Shown here: in pieces, positions 15,638 to 21,064 of the stretch | Layout: every line of letters starts with the position of its first letter | How positions within the stretch are numbered: position 1 is the first letter of the stretch | IMG/VR virus record: IMGVR_UViG_3300018015_000031 | Coordinates: 1-23,260 of that record | From: a virus | Length of the DNA: 23,260 bases | Strand: one strand, 5' to 3' | Program-made: the position numbers and the translations under genes | Notes under the pieces: model-generated | What the model was told of the DNA's origin: nothing | The model's database searches: none | The model's input: the letters and a program-made list of their open reading frames with translations, nothing else

Positions 15638-16069
15638 TCACGCCTCCTTCAAAATCATTGCTCTTAATGCTTCACACCTATTAAGCAATCCCTTCAAGAA
15701 CTCTGGTTTTGCACTTGCATGATAATGTTCTTCTCGTTGTCGTAAATACTCATTCCAATCTTGCGTTAAAATCAATGTTGTTCTTGCCCAAGATGGACCA
15801 AGATTTACGCTTGAATCAAAGACCACTATATCTAAAGGATATGATAAGTCATCACAATCAAGTGGAGTCCAAAAATGGATCTTGTAAAATGCTTCCGCAT
15901 AAGCTTGACGTGATGTTGGTAGAAGATCTTTTATTGCTTTATATTCTTTTGGCCAGTAATGAGATGAGATTCCCATAATGGTAGACCCACCTGGATCATC
16001 TCTCAAATCAGATAGATTCCCTTCTGCCCTTAAAGTAAACGAGATTCCAATAGGCCAACTTGTTTTCAT
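15638..16069 (-). CDS. Endolysin, glycoside hydrolase family 108-like muramidase
   Basis: This 143-aa protein has the GH108/TtsA-like N-terminal signature: FTLRAEGNLSDLRDDPGGST then MGISSHYW. The Glu in RAEGN (E16) is the expected catalytic acid, and DDPGGSTxxGIS is the family's substrate-loop motif. The C-terminal half (YPLDIVVFDSSVNLGPSWA) also fits. It would cleave peptidoglycan at the end of infection. It has no signal peptide, so release depends on a holin-type protein, probably one of the adjacent membrane proteins. The ATG overlaps the previous stop (TAATG). Confidence 0.85.
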   Translation of the reverse strand: MKTSWPIGISFTLRAEGNLSDLRDDPGGSTIMGISSHYWPKEYKAIKDLLPTSRQAYAEAFYKIHFWTPLDCDDLSYPLDIVVFDSSVNLGPSWARTTLILTQDWNEYLRQREEHYHASAKPEFLKGLLNRCEALRAMILKEA

Positions 16070-16329
16070 TATTGCATCTTGATATCCAATTTTTCAAATA
16101 CCTTATCAAATTTCTTGGTCATACTATCCTCGATCCTCTCTTGTCCTTCTTTGAGATTCCTCAATTCAGTAACAAGCCCTGTATGCTCCATACAAGTCAT
16201 TGGTGTTTCATGCCTATCTTCTGGTCTAATGGCACTTTGAGATAATCCTCTTGTCTTAATGACCGTTATAACAATTGCCGCTGCTGGAATAGCTACTGCT
16301 GCTAAGTTTGCCGCCATTTCATAAGGCAT
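16069..16329 (-). CDS. Small membrane protein with coiled-coil tail (holin/XhlA-like candidate)
   Basis: This 86-aa protein has an N-terminal membrane helix at about residues 5-24 (MAANLAAVAIPAAAIVITVI). Next comes a linker with C-x2-H (CMEH), then a coiled coil at 53-84 (VTELRNLKEGQERIEDSMTK). A 'C.eH..lv..l..l' segment plus coil recalls XhlA-type lysis-associated proteins, although their membrane helix is C-terminal. It precedes the endolysin, so a holin or antiholin role is likely but inferred. GGAGGG precedes the ATG. Confidence 0.7.
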   Translation of the reverse strand: MPYEMAANLAAVAIPAAAIVITVIKTRGLSQSAIRPEDRHETPMTCMEHTGLVTELRNLKEGQERIEDSMTKKFDKVFEKLDIKMQ

Positions 16330-16343
16330 TGAATCCCTCCAAC

Positions 16344-16355
16344 ATCAAAATTGAA
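16344..16355. repeat. Degenerate palindrome candidate
   Basis: ATCAAAATTGAA matches the 12-bp form seen at 21016-21027 with one mismatch. It spans the stop codon of the HTH gene, about 15 bp upstream of the next ATG. Confidence 0.35.
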
Positions 16356-16809
16356 AAACTTCATCTTCATCATTTCCATTTGTCAATTTCGGAGTTACAT
16401 CAATTATTGATGTCTCTGATCCAATTACGTAATTTCTCTTTTCTAACTCAATTAAATAAGCAACCAGGCCCGTTATCTTACCTTTTACTGGATTTTCAAT
16501 CTCCGTCTCACTTTCACTTAAGACTTTATATGAAAGAACTAAATCTTTCAATGAAGCCTCTTCAATCTTTTCAGGAGTGATTCGATCAAGAATTGCGGCC
16601 TGTAACTCAGTTAATTTTAACGACTTAATTGCTCTCCAATTAAGGAGGATTCCCTCTTTTTGTCTGAGATCGTTGATCTTCTTATTCAATGTATTAATCG
16701 AGCAGCCCAACTCTCCTGCAATTTCACTCTTAGGAACACCATCCTCAAGCATGTTTATCATTGCTTCAGTATCCATTTCAAAAGGCGGACGACCAACTCC
16801 GTTACCCAT
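16345..16809 (-). CDS. HTH protein, probable terminase small subunit
   Basis: This 154-aa protein starts GRPPFEMDTEAMINMLEDGVPKSEIA and continues ELGCSINTLNKKINDLR. That is a helix-turn-helix at about residues 10-50, preceded by the GRP motif common in phage small terminases and resolvase-type HTHs. A helical region follows that could oligomerise. It is the only DNA-binding candidate in the packaging region, but it is separated from large terminase by the lysis cassette. A late transcription regulator is the main alternative. It overlaps the PAD-like gene by 8 bp. Confidence 0.6.
   Translation of the reverse strand: MGNGVGRPPFEMDTEAMINMLEDGVPKSEIAGELGCSINTLNKKINDLRQKEGILLNWRAIKSLKLTELQAAILDRITPEKIEEASLKDLVLSYKVLSESETEIENPVKGKITGLVAYLIELEKRNYVIGSETSIIDVTPKLTNGNDEDEVFQF
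16397..16413. repeat. Dispersed palindrome copy 4
   Basis: The perfect 17-bp palindrome ACATCAATTATTGATGT has its core at 16399-16411. It lies near the 3' end of the HTH gene, about 70 bp upstream of the next ATG. Confidence 0.75.
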
Positions 16810-17698
16810 TTTTCAAGTTTCCATCAATTTTTGATCCAATCTGATAATCCATCGTCACACAAGCCAATAAACCACCTTCCATAGACAATTGTCTGCAGTC
16901 AATAAAGACAATGGAATACTTTGGATATAAAAACTTAAGCATCTTTCTTACTTCAGCATCCTTTGCAAGCCCCATTGCCGGAGCCAAAATAAGTTTATCA
17001 ACCTTTAAGAAATTGATATAATATCCAAAACCTGGATTGAAATCATCTGCTTCCGGAAACGCTTTTCTGAAATTCTCTTCTGTCATGTTCCAGTCCCAAG
17101 CATCAAACGCAAAGGGAAGTTTGTAATAATTAAGGCTGTGACTTTCCAAAACCTTAATCAATTTCTTTTCATAAGCAATGTATGCTTTTGCATTCTTTGT
17201 GCAAGATGAATATTCGTTGATTAAGACAGTATTTTCATTGATCCACTTACAAATGCCATCAGCATGACCCAAATCATCATCTGGTTCAATAGGAACAATG
17301 ATTATTTCTGCTTGAAGAATCCACTCAAGTTTCATAACCACATCAGGTCCATTTTGAGCAATCACCTTATCACAAATAATTGCTCTGTCAAAATCCATAA
17401 TCACATTACCGATGTCAAGAATAATGTCACTATCAATTACTGGTTCAATAAGTCTCCTCCATATTGATTCATCAGGAACCGTTAATTGTTCAAAGTCAGT
17501 CCCATAACGGTCATAAACGAACTTGACAAAATGATCTCCAACTTGAATAGGCATCCAATCTCTACTCCAAATATTTCTGGTATTTGGAATAAGATTTACT
17601 TTAATTCCATAAGCCTCTAAATTGAGTTTCAGTGCCCAAAACACGTCTGGGTATCTTATTGCCAAATACTCTGTCATAAATACAATATTGCTCTCCAT
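16802..17698 (-). CDS. Agmatine deiminase / peptidyl-arginine deiminase-like pentein enzyme
   Basis: This 298-aa protein matches the agmatine deiminase/PAD_porph pattern along its length. IWSRDWMP (D47) corresponds to the W-M-R-D-x-x-P motif. IGNVIMDFDRAIICD corresponds to the G-G-N strand. GHADG (H145, D147) corresponds to the catalytic H-x-D. FGYYINF and DCRQLSMEGGLLACVT end in the nucleophile C280. The catalytic Asp, His, Asp and Cys all appear present. The residue before the Cys is Ala, where agmatine deiminases usually have His. The family removes ammonia from a guanidino group (agmatine to N-carbamoylputrescine, or peptidyl-Arg to citrulline). It sits 9 bp after the PSD-like gene and has TAGGAGG before the ATG. 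The substrate is unknown. Confidence 0.75.
   Translation of the reverse strand: MESNIVFMTEYLAIRYPDVFWALKLNLEAYGIKVNLIPNTRNIWSRDWMPIQVGDHFVKFVYDRYGTDFEQLTVPDESIWRRLIEPVIDSDIILDIGNVIMDFDRAIICDKVIAQNGPDVVMKLEWILQAEIIIVPIEPDDDLGHADGICKWINENTVLINEYSSCTKNAKAYIAYEKKLIKVLESHSLNYYKLPFAFDAWDWNMTEENFRKAFPEADDFNPGFGYYINFLKVDKLILAPAMGLAKDAEVRKMLKFLYPKYSIVFIDCRQLSMEGGLLACVTMDYQIGSKIDGNLKNG
16823..16835. repeat. Dispersed palindrome copy 5
   Basis: The core is ATCAATTTTTGAT, flanked by CC on both sides. It lies near the 3' end of the PAD-like gene, 13 bp upstream of the HTH gene's ATG, so it covers that gene's RBS region. Confidence 0.75.
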
Positions 17699-17706
17699 AA
17701 TGCCTC

Positions 17707-18420
17707 CTAATTCCTTGAGATTTTTATAATTCTGTCAATTCCCGCTTCCACATGCCACTTTTCAACCACCAAAGGCGAAAATTTAATGGACTTATTAATA
17801 AAGGGAATAATCAAATCTACTTGACTTCCCATTCTTACCGTTGAAAACCTTTCACATTGTGTATAAAATGCTCCACTTTCATGAAACGGAGCAATGACTT
17901 CAACTTCAAAATCAGCAATCTGAAGCAAATAATACTTTTGCTTGATGTTATTTAAGAAGATTTCGTTTTTCATGGCTTCGTTGAATAGAGAGTAAGACAT
18001 TTGGGCTTTCGGGACTCCCATCTTCTCCAGAATTCCACTCTCTATTGGCCTCATCGATAAATTCGTGACTTTCAAACTCGGCATCTTTTCGTATTTCACG
18101 AAGCCGCTCGTAGGCAAGCGATTCACGTGAACATCCAGGAAGGTCATAAATATGCTTAAGATAAGACATTTTTCTTTTATCTCTTCTCTTAGCAAATTGT
18201 TAATTGTGTACTTTCCTCCCTTAACATCAATAATGTCTTTATTCGGATCAACGATCTTGGAATAAAGAACAAATCCATCTGACGGAGCATAAAATGCATC
18301 TTTATCGTAGTAAGTTGCCCGAATCGGATCACGAGTCATATGATTAAGCCACTCACTTGTTGGAGTAGTCATCATTTTCTTTACATCACTTCTTGATAAA
18401 TATGAAGACATTGATTCCAT
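17707..18420 (-). CDS. Phosphatidylserine decarboxylase-like pyruvoyl enzyme
   Basis: This 237-aa protein has the PSD proenzyme landmarks. FYAPSDGFVL (D48) corresponds to the (S/A)-P-A-D-G motif. FLDVHVNRLPTSGFV (H98) corresponds to the L-D-V-H-V-N-R-x-P-x-x-G motif of the short PSD type. QIADFEVEVI and ERFSTVRMGSQVDLIIP contain the self-cleavage Gly-Ser (G198-S199), where the serine becomes the pyruvoyl group. Asp, His and Ser form the known self-processing triad. The length fits the short soluble-type PSD family. The substrate could be phosphatidylserine, but PSD homologues also decarboxylate free amino acids. The two neighbours act on guanidino compounds, so arginine or a derivative is a possible substrate. 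The Shine-Dalgarno is weak and 42 bp separate it from the previous gene. Confidence 0.8.
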   Translation of the reverse strand: MESMSSYLSRSDVKKMMTTPTSEWLNHMTRDPIRATYYDKDAFYAPSDGFVLYSKIVDPNKDIIDVKGGKYTINNLLREEIKEKCLILSIFMTFLDVHVNRLPTSGFVKYEKMPSLKVTNLSMRPIESGILEKMGVPKAQMSYSLFNEAMKNEIFLNNIKQKYYLLQIADFEVEVIAPFHESGAFYTQCERFSTVRMGSQVDLIIPFINKSIKFSPLVVEKWHVEAGIDRIIKISRN

Positions 18421-18462
18421 TCAATCTCGATTTCAATCTGGTCTTGGGTCTCGCCTGGAACT

Positions 18463-19401
18463 TTAATCAGGATAGGCGATACGATTAAGATGAAATACAC
18501 AACATGACAATGCCGCGCCACTTTTTGAGAATTCAGACAAATTTACGAATACTGGAGACAATGCCACCTTTGAACAAATCTTCTCCAACTCTTCATTCTT
18601 ATGTTTTTCGAAAGGATAATTTTCGTCCGTCTTCTTCAATTCAGATATGTCAGTCCCGTTATAAACGATCGAGCCAATCCTGACGCTATTTGTAATAGAC
18701 CACTGTGAATCTTTTTTCGAAACTGAGATAATTTCAGCCACACTCTCAATCTCTTTCTTGATATTAACATCAAGATTGTCTGTAGCCAAGATAACTTTAG
18801 ATCCTGATATAGGAAAGACGGAACAGTCGAGATGATATCGAAGTTGGTCTGGTTCATGCATCTTAATGATTTTTGCTCCAGAGAAACGTTCAATCCAGGA
18901 TAATGCGCGAATGTCACTTCTCTCCCCATATCCACCAATATAAATGTTCTCCCTTATCCATTTTAATTCAGCTTCACCTTCGAACTTAAATGGACATCTG
19001 GCCACTTTATACTCAGTAAATTCGAGAAATTTTGCAAGTTCTTTCTCTTCACCTGGCCTGCCTGGAGCGGTGAAATTTGATAAGATAATTTCCTTTCCAG
19101 CATGAGGAAGCGAAACTCCAGCATTTGTTATATAAACTTGATCTTGTAAACCTTTCTTAGGAGGAAGCAAATAAACCAAGGCATCTTGTGAGAACAAACC
19201 ATACATGGAGAAAAACTCAGCCATAGCTTTATTCTGATCGATAGGCCCTCCACCTTCTCGATTCATCCATGCATTGTTCTTAATTTTATTTGAGATGTAT
19301 TTCGGTGGACAAAGAATCAATTCGAGGAAGGACTCTTGAATCGAATCCTTCCCCTTAATGATTGAGGGATTCTTAAAAACCTTACTCGAGTTTTCGGCCA
19401 T
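18463..19401 (-). CDS. DDAH/arginine deiminase/amidinotransferase-like pentein enzyme
   Basis: This 312-aa protein has guanidine-modifying-enzyme motifs in order: LILCPPKYIS and NNAWMN near the N-terminus; ITNAGVSL (residues 91-98); ILSNF then GRPGEE (106-119); FEGEAEL (140-146); GYGERSD (157-163); RYHLDCSVFPI with H190; and FSKSGAALSCCVF with C300 as the likely nucleophile (C301 adjacent). This order matches the DDAH/citrulline-forming amidinotransferase family, not the agmatine deiminase family. The reaction would be hydrolysis or transfer of a guanidino group through a Cys-amidino intermediate. It is the second gene of the late operon. An in-frame stop directly precedes its ATG, so this is the furthest upstream start. 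Confidence 0.75.
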   Translation of the reverse strand: MAENSSKVFKNPSIIKGKDSIQESFLELILCPPKYISNKIKNNAWMNREGGGPIDQNKAMAEFFSMYGLFSQDALVYLLPPKKGLQDQVYITNAGVSLPHAGKEIILSNFTAPGRPGEEKELAKFLEFTEYKVARCPFKFEGEAELKWIRENIYIGGYGERSDIRALSWIERFSGAKIIKMHEPDQLRYHLDCSVFPISGSKVILATDNLDVNIKKEIESVAEIISVSKKDSQWSITNSVRIGSIVYNGTDISELKKTDENYPFEKHKNEELEKICSKVALSPVFVNLSEFSKSGAALSCCVFHLNRIAYPD

Positions 19402-19422
19402 TCAATCGATCTGTTGGATCAT

Positions 19423-19521
19423 TCATTTCTTTCCGCCCGTCGTCTTCCCACCTTTTGTTCCGCCACCAGCGGGCATTCCACCCTTACCTCCACCTTTTCC
19501 ACCAGCACAACCTTTTGACAT
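19423..19521 (-). CDS. 32-aa Gly/Lys-rich peptide at the head of the late operon
   Basis: This short gene starts MSKGCAGGKGGGKGG and ends TKGGKTTGGKK. It is almost entirely Gly and Lys, with one Cys (C5) and no Arg. It has the strongest Shine-Dalgarno of the operon start (AAGGAGG) and is the first gene after the late promoter, so it should be abundant. Similar tiny Gly/Lys peptides of unknown role exist in phages. It could be a nucleic-acid-binding peptide or a modified peptide. Adjacency to Cys-dependent and pyruvoyl enzymes makes the second idea worth testing, but nothing proves it. Confidence 0.7.
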   Translation of the reverse strand: MSKGCAGGKGGGKGGMPAGGGTKGGKTTGGKK

Positions 19522-19543
19522 CTTAATCACCCTCCTTAATGTG

Positions 19544-19577
19544 ATATGCTACCTTCATTATGTAGATGATAGCATAT
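19544..19577. promoter_or_regulatory. Inverted repeat over the late promoter -10 and start site
   Basis: ATATGCTA (19544-19551) and TAGCATAT (19570-19577) are perfect eight-base arms around 18 bp. They bracket the expected transcription start and overlap the -10. It could be an operator for a late-gene regulator, or form a hairpin at the mRNA 5' end. Confidence 0.5.
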
Positions 19578-19594
19578 TTATTCCAGAAAGTCAA
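19566..19594 (-). promoter_or_regulatory. Late-operon promoter (sigma70-type)
   Basis: Read on the minus strand, TTGACT (19589-19594) is separated by 17 bp from TATCAT (19566-19571). A TG one base before the -10 makes it an extended -10. Transcription would start near 19559 and enter the 32-aa gene. It is the only clear minus-strand promoter at the head of the structural operon, so it probably drives the whole late region. Confidence 0.7.
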
Positions 19595-19674
19595 GGTTTA
19601 TTTTTAGGCCATGTTTTATAGGGTGGGTGGGCGGGAACTTGATTTAAATAAGACATTGTTTAACATCCAGATGG

Positions 19675-19687
19675 ATCAAAATTTGAT
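19675..19687. repeat. Dispersed palindrome copy 6, intergenic
   Basis: The core is ATCAAAATTTGAT, flanked by GG on the left and GTC on the right. It lies about 80 bp upstream of the late promoter -35 and about 165 bp upstream of the early promoter, in noncoding DNA, so coding constraint cannot explain it. Confidence 0.8.
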
Positions 19688-19815
19688 GTCTGCTTGCGGA
19701 CACTAAGTAGTTTCAATAGGATTTTGGTCTGGGTAGAAAGTGGGCAATCTCTTGCGTGATCGAGGGGTGCCTGGGGCTCGACGGGGGCCTGCTCAAAGGC
19801 AGACACACACGTCAT

Positions 19816-19841
19816 GCCATGCATGTCATGGCAAGCCATGA
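19816..19841. promoter_or_regulatory. Operator candidate upstream of early promoter P1
   Basis: TCATGGCAAGCCATGA (19826-19841) is a perfect palindrome with seven-base arms and a 2-bp spacer. A third half-site, GCCATG, lies at 19816-19821. The palindrome ends 10 bp before the P1 -35, a typical activator position. Its regulator is not identified in the window. Confidence 0.55.
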
Positions 19842-19851
19842 CCATAATCAT

Positions 19852-19880
19852 TTGACAACGCCCTGGCATTGTGGTATAAT
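19852..19880 (+). promoter_or_regulatory. Early promoter P1 (sigma70 consensus)
   Basis: TTGACA (19852-19857), a 17-bp spacer and TATAAT (19875-19880) are perfect consensus, with an extended -10 TGG. It shares TTGACAAC and TGTGGTAT-AT with the second plus-strand promoter at 21115. It drives the parS-containing leader and the 153-aa gene. Confidence 0.85.
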
Positions 19881-19899
19881 ATGTACGTTGGAGGAGTTC

Positions 19900-19914
19900 A
19901 TGCTCGCTGTGTGA
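19900..19914 (+). CDS. Possible four-codon leader peptide (MLAV)
   Basis: The early mRNA starts near 19887 and soon meets GGAGG, a 5-nt gap, then ATG CTC GCT GTG TGA. Such a minigene with a strong ribosome site could be a translated leader. It could also be a chance match. Confidence 0.3.
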   Translation: MLAV

Positions 19915-20042
19915 TTGGCCGACCCATGCGTCACCATCATTCCGAATGAACGCCGACGTTACCAGTTGAACGGGAATAAATGGGCGGGAATATAAGCCGA
20001 CCGTTCGACAATGACAAGACCATTAGTCAAGTCATCATGGAA

Positions 20043-20058
20043 TGTTTCACGTGAAACA
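20043..20058. promoter_or_regulatory. parS: parS site, perfect chromosomal ParB consensus
   Basis: TGTTTCACGTGAAACA is identical to the chromosomal-type parS consensus TGTTNCACGTGAAACA bound by ParB/Spo0J proteins in most bacterial phyla. It extends to an 18-bp palindrome with flanking A and T. It lies in the untranslated leader between promoter P1 and the gene at 20093. Host ParB should bind it and could spread from it. It may serve segregation of a circular prophage, recruit host ParB, or control the adjacent promoter. No parA or parB gene is in the window. Confidence 0.85.
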
Positions 20059-20092
20059 TCACTGGCGTGGTGAACGCCCACGGGAGATAAAC

Positions 20093-20554
20093 ATGAAGGC
20101 AAAAAGGAATTACGACCTTTCAGCTATGACGTTCGATATTCTGGGCCACACGTTTAGCGTCATATCAGATCCTGCGATGTTCTCGAACGACGCGATAAAG
20201 CGCTGCCTGCTTCGGGGCGCTTATGATACAACTGTCGATAGTTGCAGTACGTTGACTATCAAGGACGGTTACACGGCAGAACAACGTATGACCAAGATGA
20301 TTGAGACGTGCGCTGCGATAAACGACGGTTCTTATAAAAAGGTAAGAGCCGAACGTGTCGCGTCAGCGGACCAAATAACGAAGGCTGAGGAAAATATCGC
20401 CTTAATATTTGTTAAGGTCGCCAAAGCGAAATGCTCAGGCGATTGGTCAGAAATAAACACTGCTGAGGCGGAAGTGATCAAGAAGTATGACATTGACTTA
20501 TATAATGACTGGTTTGAATGGCCGACGGCAAGTCGTAACGACGACGCTGAATAA
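20093..20554 (+). CDS. Conserved-type phage early protein of unknown function
   Basis: The product is 153 aa. GGGAG lies 6 nt before this ATG. The frame also opens at an ATG at 20042, but that one has no Shine-Dalgarno and its first codons are the parS palindrome, so I reject it. The sequence (SAMTFDILGHTFSV, AIKRCLLRGAYDTTVD, TAEQRMTKMIETCAAINDGSY) resembles a small phage family with an 'F.v..h.f.v......i...ll..G......D' layout and no known function. It is followed by a 32-aa gene and a terminator, so P1 drives a self-contained unit. Confidence 0.8.
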   Translation: MKAKRNYDLSAMTFDILGHTFSVISDPAMFSNDAIKRCLLRGAYDTTVDSCSTLTIKDGYTAEQRMTKMIETCAAINDGSYKKVRAERVASADQITKAEENIALIFVKVAKAKCSGDWSEINTAEAEVIKKYDIDLYNDWFEWPTASRNDDAE

Positions 20555-20616
20555 TTAAGTGAGACACATGATGACTTGATTAATGGAAAAAAACACTTAA
20601 AAAGGTGGTGATCTTA

Positions 20617-20715
20617 ATGAAGCCGAATAATTATTGGTTACAGAAAATGGCTAAGGCTGGATGTTTTAAGATGATCTATGGAAGAACTGTAATACTTCTA
20701 AGAAGTATGATGTAA
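20617..20715 (+). CDS. 32-aa basic peptide gene before terminator
   Basis: AAGGTGGTGATC lies before ATG, and the peptide starts MKPNNYWLQKMAKAGCFKM and ends in a basic-hydrophobic stretch (RTVILLRSMM). It ends 5 bp before the terminator stem, so it is the last gene of the P1 transcript. No family is recognised. Confidence 0.6.
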   Translation: MKPNNYWLQKMAKAGCFKMIYGRTVILLRSMM

Positions 20716-20720
20716 GAGGA

Positions 20721-20760
20721 GGGGAGTGCTTAGAAATAATTGAGCACTCCCCTTTTCTTT
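20721..20760 (+). terminator. Intrinsic terminator of the P1 unit
   Basis: GGGGAGTGCT (20721-20730) pairs perfectly with AGCACTCCCC (20743-20752) around a 12-nt loop, followed by TTTTCTTT. This is a textbook rho-independent terminator. It separates the P1 unit from the origin-like region. Confidence 0.9.
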
Positions 20761-20767
20761 AAAAAAG

Positions 20768-20795
20768 AAACGCTTATTCAATTAAAACGCTTATT
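20768..20795. repeat. Direct repeat AAACGCTTATT, two copies
   Basis: AAACGCTTATT occurs at 20768-20778 and 20785-20795, a 17-bp period, between the terminator and the iterons. It could be part of the origin-like region. Confidence 0.55.
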
Positions 20796-20815
20796 TAGTT
20801 AAGTGCCTTTGTAAC

Positions 20816-20839
20816 ACGGTAATACGGTAATACGGTAAT
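20816..20839 (+). repeat. Left iteron array, 3 x ACGGTAAT
   Basis: Three exact 8-bp direct repeats lie head to tail. The reverse complement of the unit recurs as a second three-unit array at 21065-21088. See the origin-like region entry. Confidence 0.85.
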
Positions 20840-20997
20840 TTGCCCTAATCGGGCGTGGTCCTATGTAAGATGGAAGAGTGTACTTAAATAAACTAAGTAA
20901 ATTTACGTCCTAAGTCTTATTTGTTATACATATATATAATATATATATATATATATAATAATGTAATATGATGTAAGATATCTTAGTAAGAAGAGAG

Positions 20998-21011
20998 CTT
21001 AGTTAACTAAG
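20998..21011. repeat. 14-bp palindrome CTTAGTTAACTAAG
   Basis: This perfect palindrome directly abuts dispersed palindrome copy 7. It is a candidate protein-binding site within the origin-like region. Confidence 0.55.
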
Positions 21012-21015
21012 ATGC

Positions 21016-21027
21016 ATCAAAATTGAT
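21016..21027. repeat. Dispersed palindrome copy 7 (N2 form)
   Basis: ATCAAAATTGAT has a 2-bp centre instead of 3 and is preceded by GATGC, as in copy 1. It is noncoding and lies about 90 bp upstream of P2. Confidence 0.7.
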
Positions 21028-21064
21028 GTAACTTGATGAGGGCCGGTCGATGGTCGTAGAGGAA

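Larger units (their letters stand above)
19595..19851. other. Divergent intergenic control region
   Basis: This 257-bp gap lies between the divergent late and early promoters. It holds one dispersed palindrome (19675-19687) and three GCCATG/CATGGC half-sites (19816-19841). The stretch 19619-19635 is G-rich. An open frame on the minus strand (19660-19869) has no Shine-Dalgarno and runs into the early promoter, so I do not call it a gene. I see nothing else. Confidence 0.6.

Noticed and set aside
18381-18500. 39-codon GTG frame spanning the gap between the DDAH-like and PSD-like genes
   Set aside because: It overlaps both genes and has no Shine-Dalgarno. The residues in the gap look protein-like but cannot be supported.
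19660-19869. 69-codon open frame on the minus strand
   Set aside because: It has no Shine-Dalgarno, begins inside promoter P1 and runs through operator-like repeats. Its composition is unlike that of the other genes.
20042-20092. Upstream ATG giving a 17-residue longer early protein
   Set aside because: There is no Shine-Dalgarno before it, and its first codons are the parS palindrome. The ATG at 20093 has GGGAG at correct spacing.
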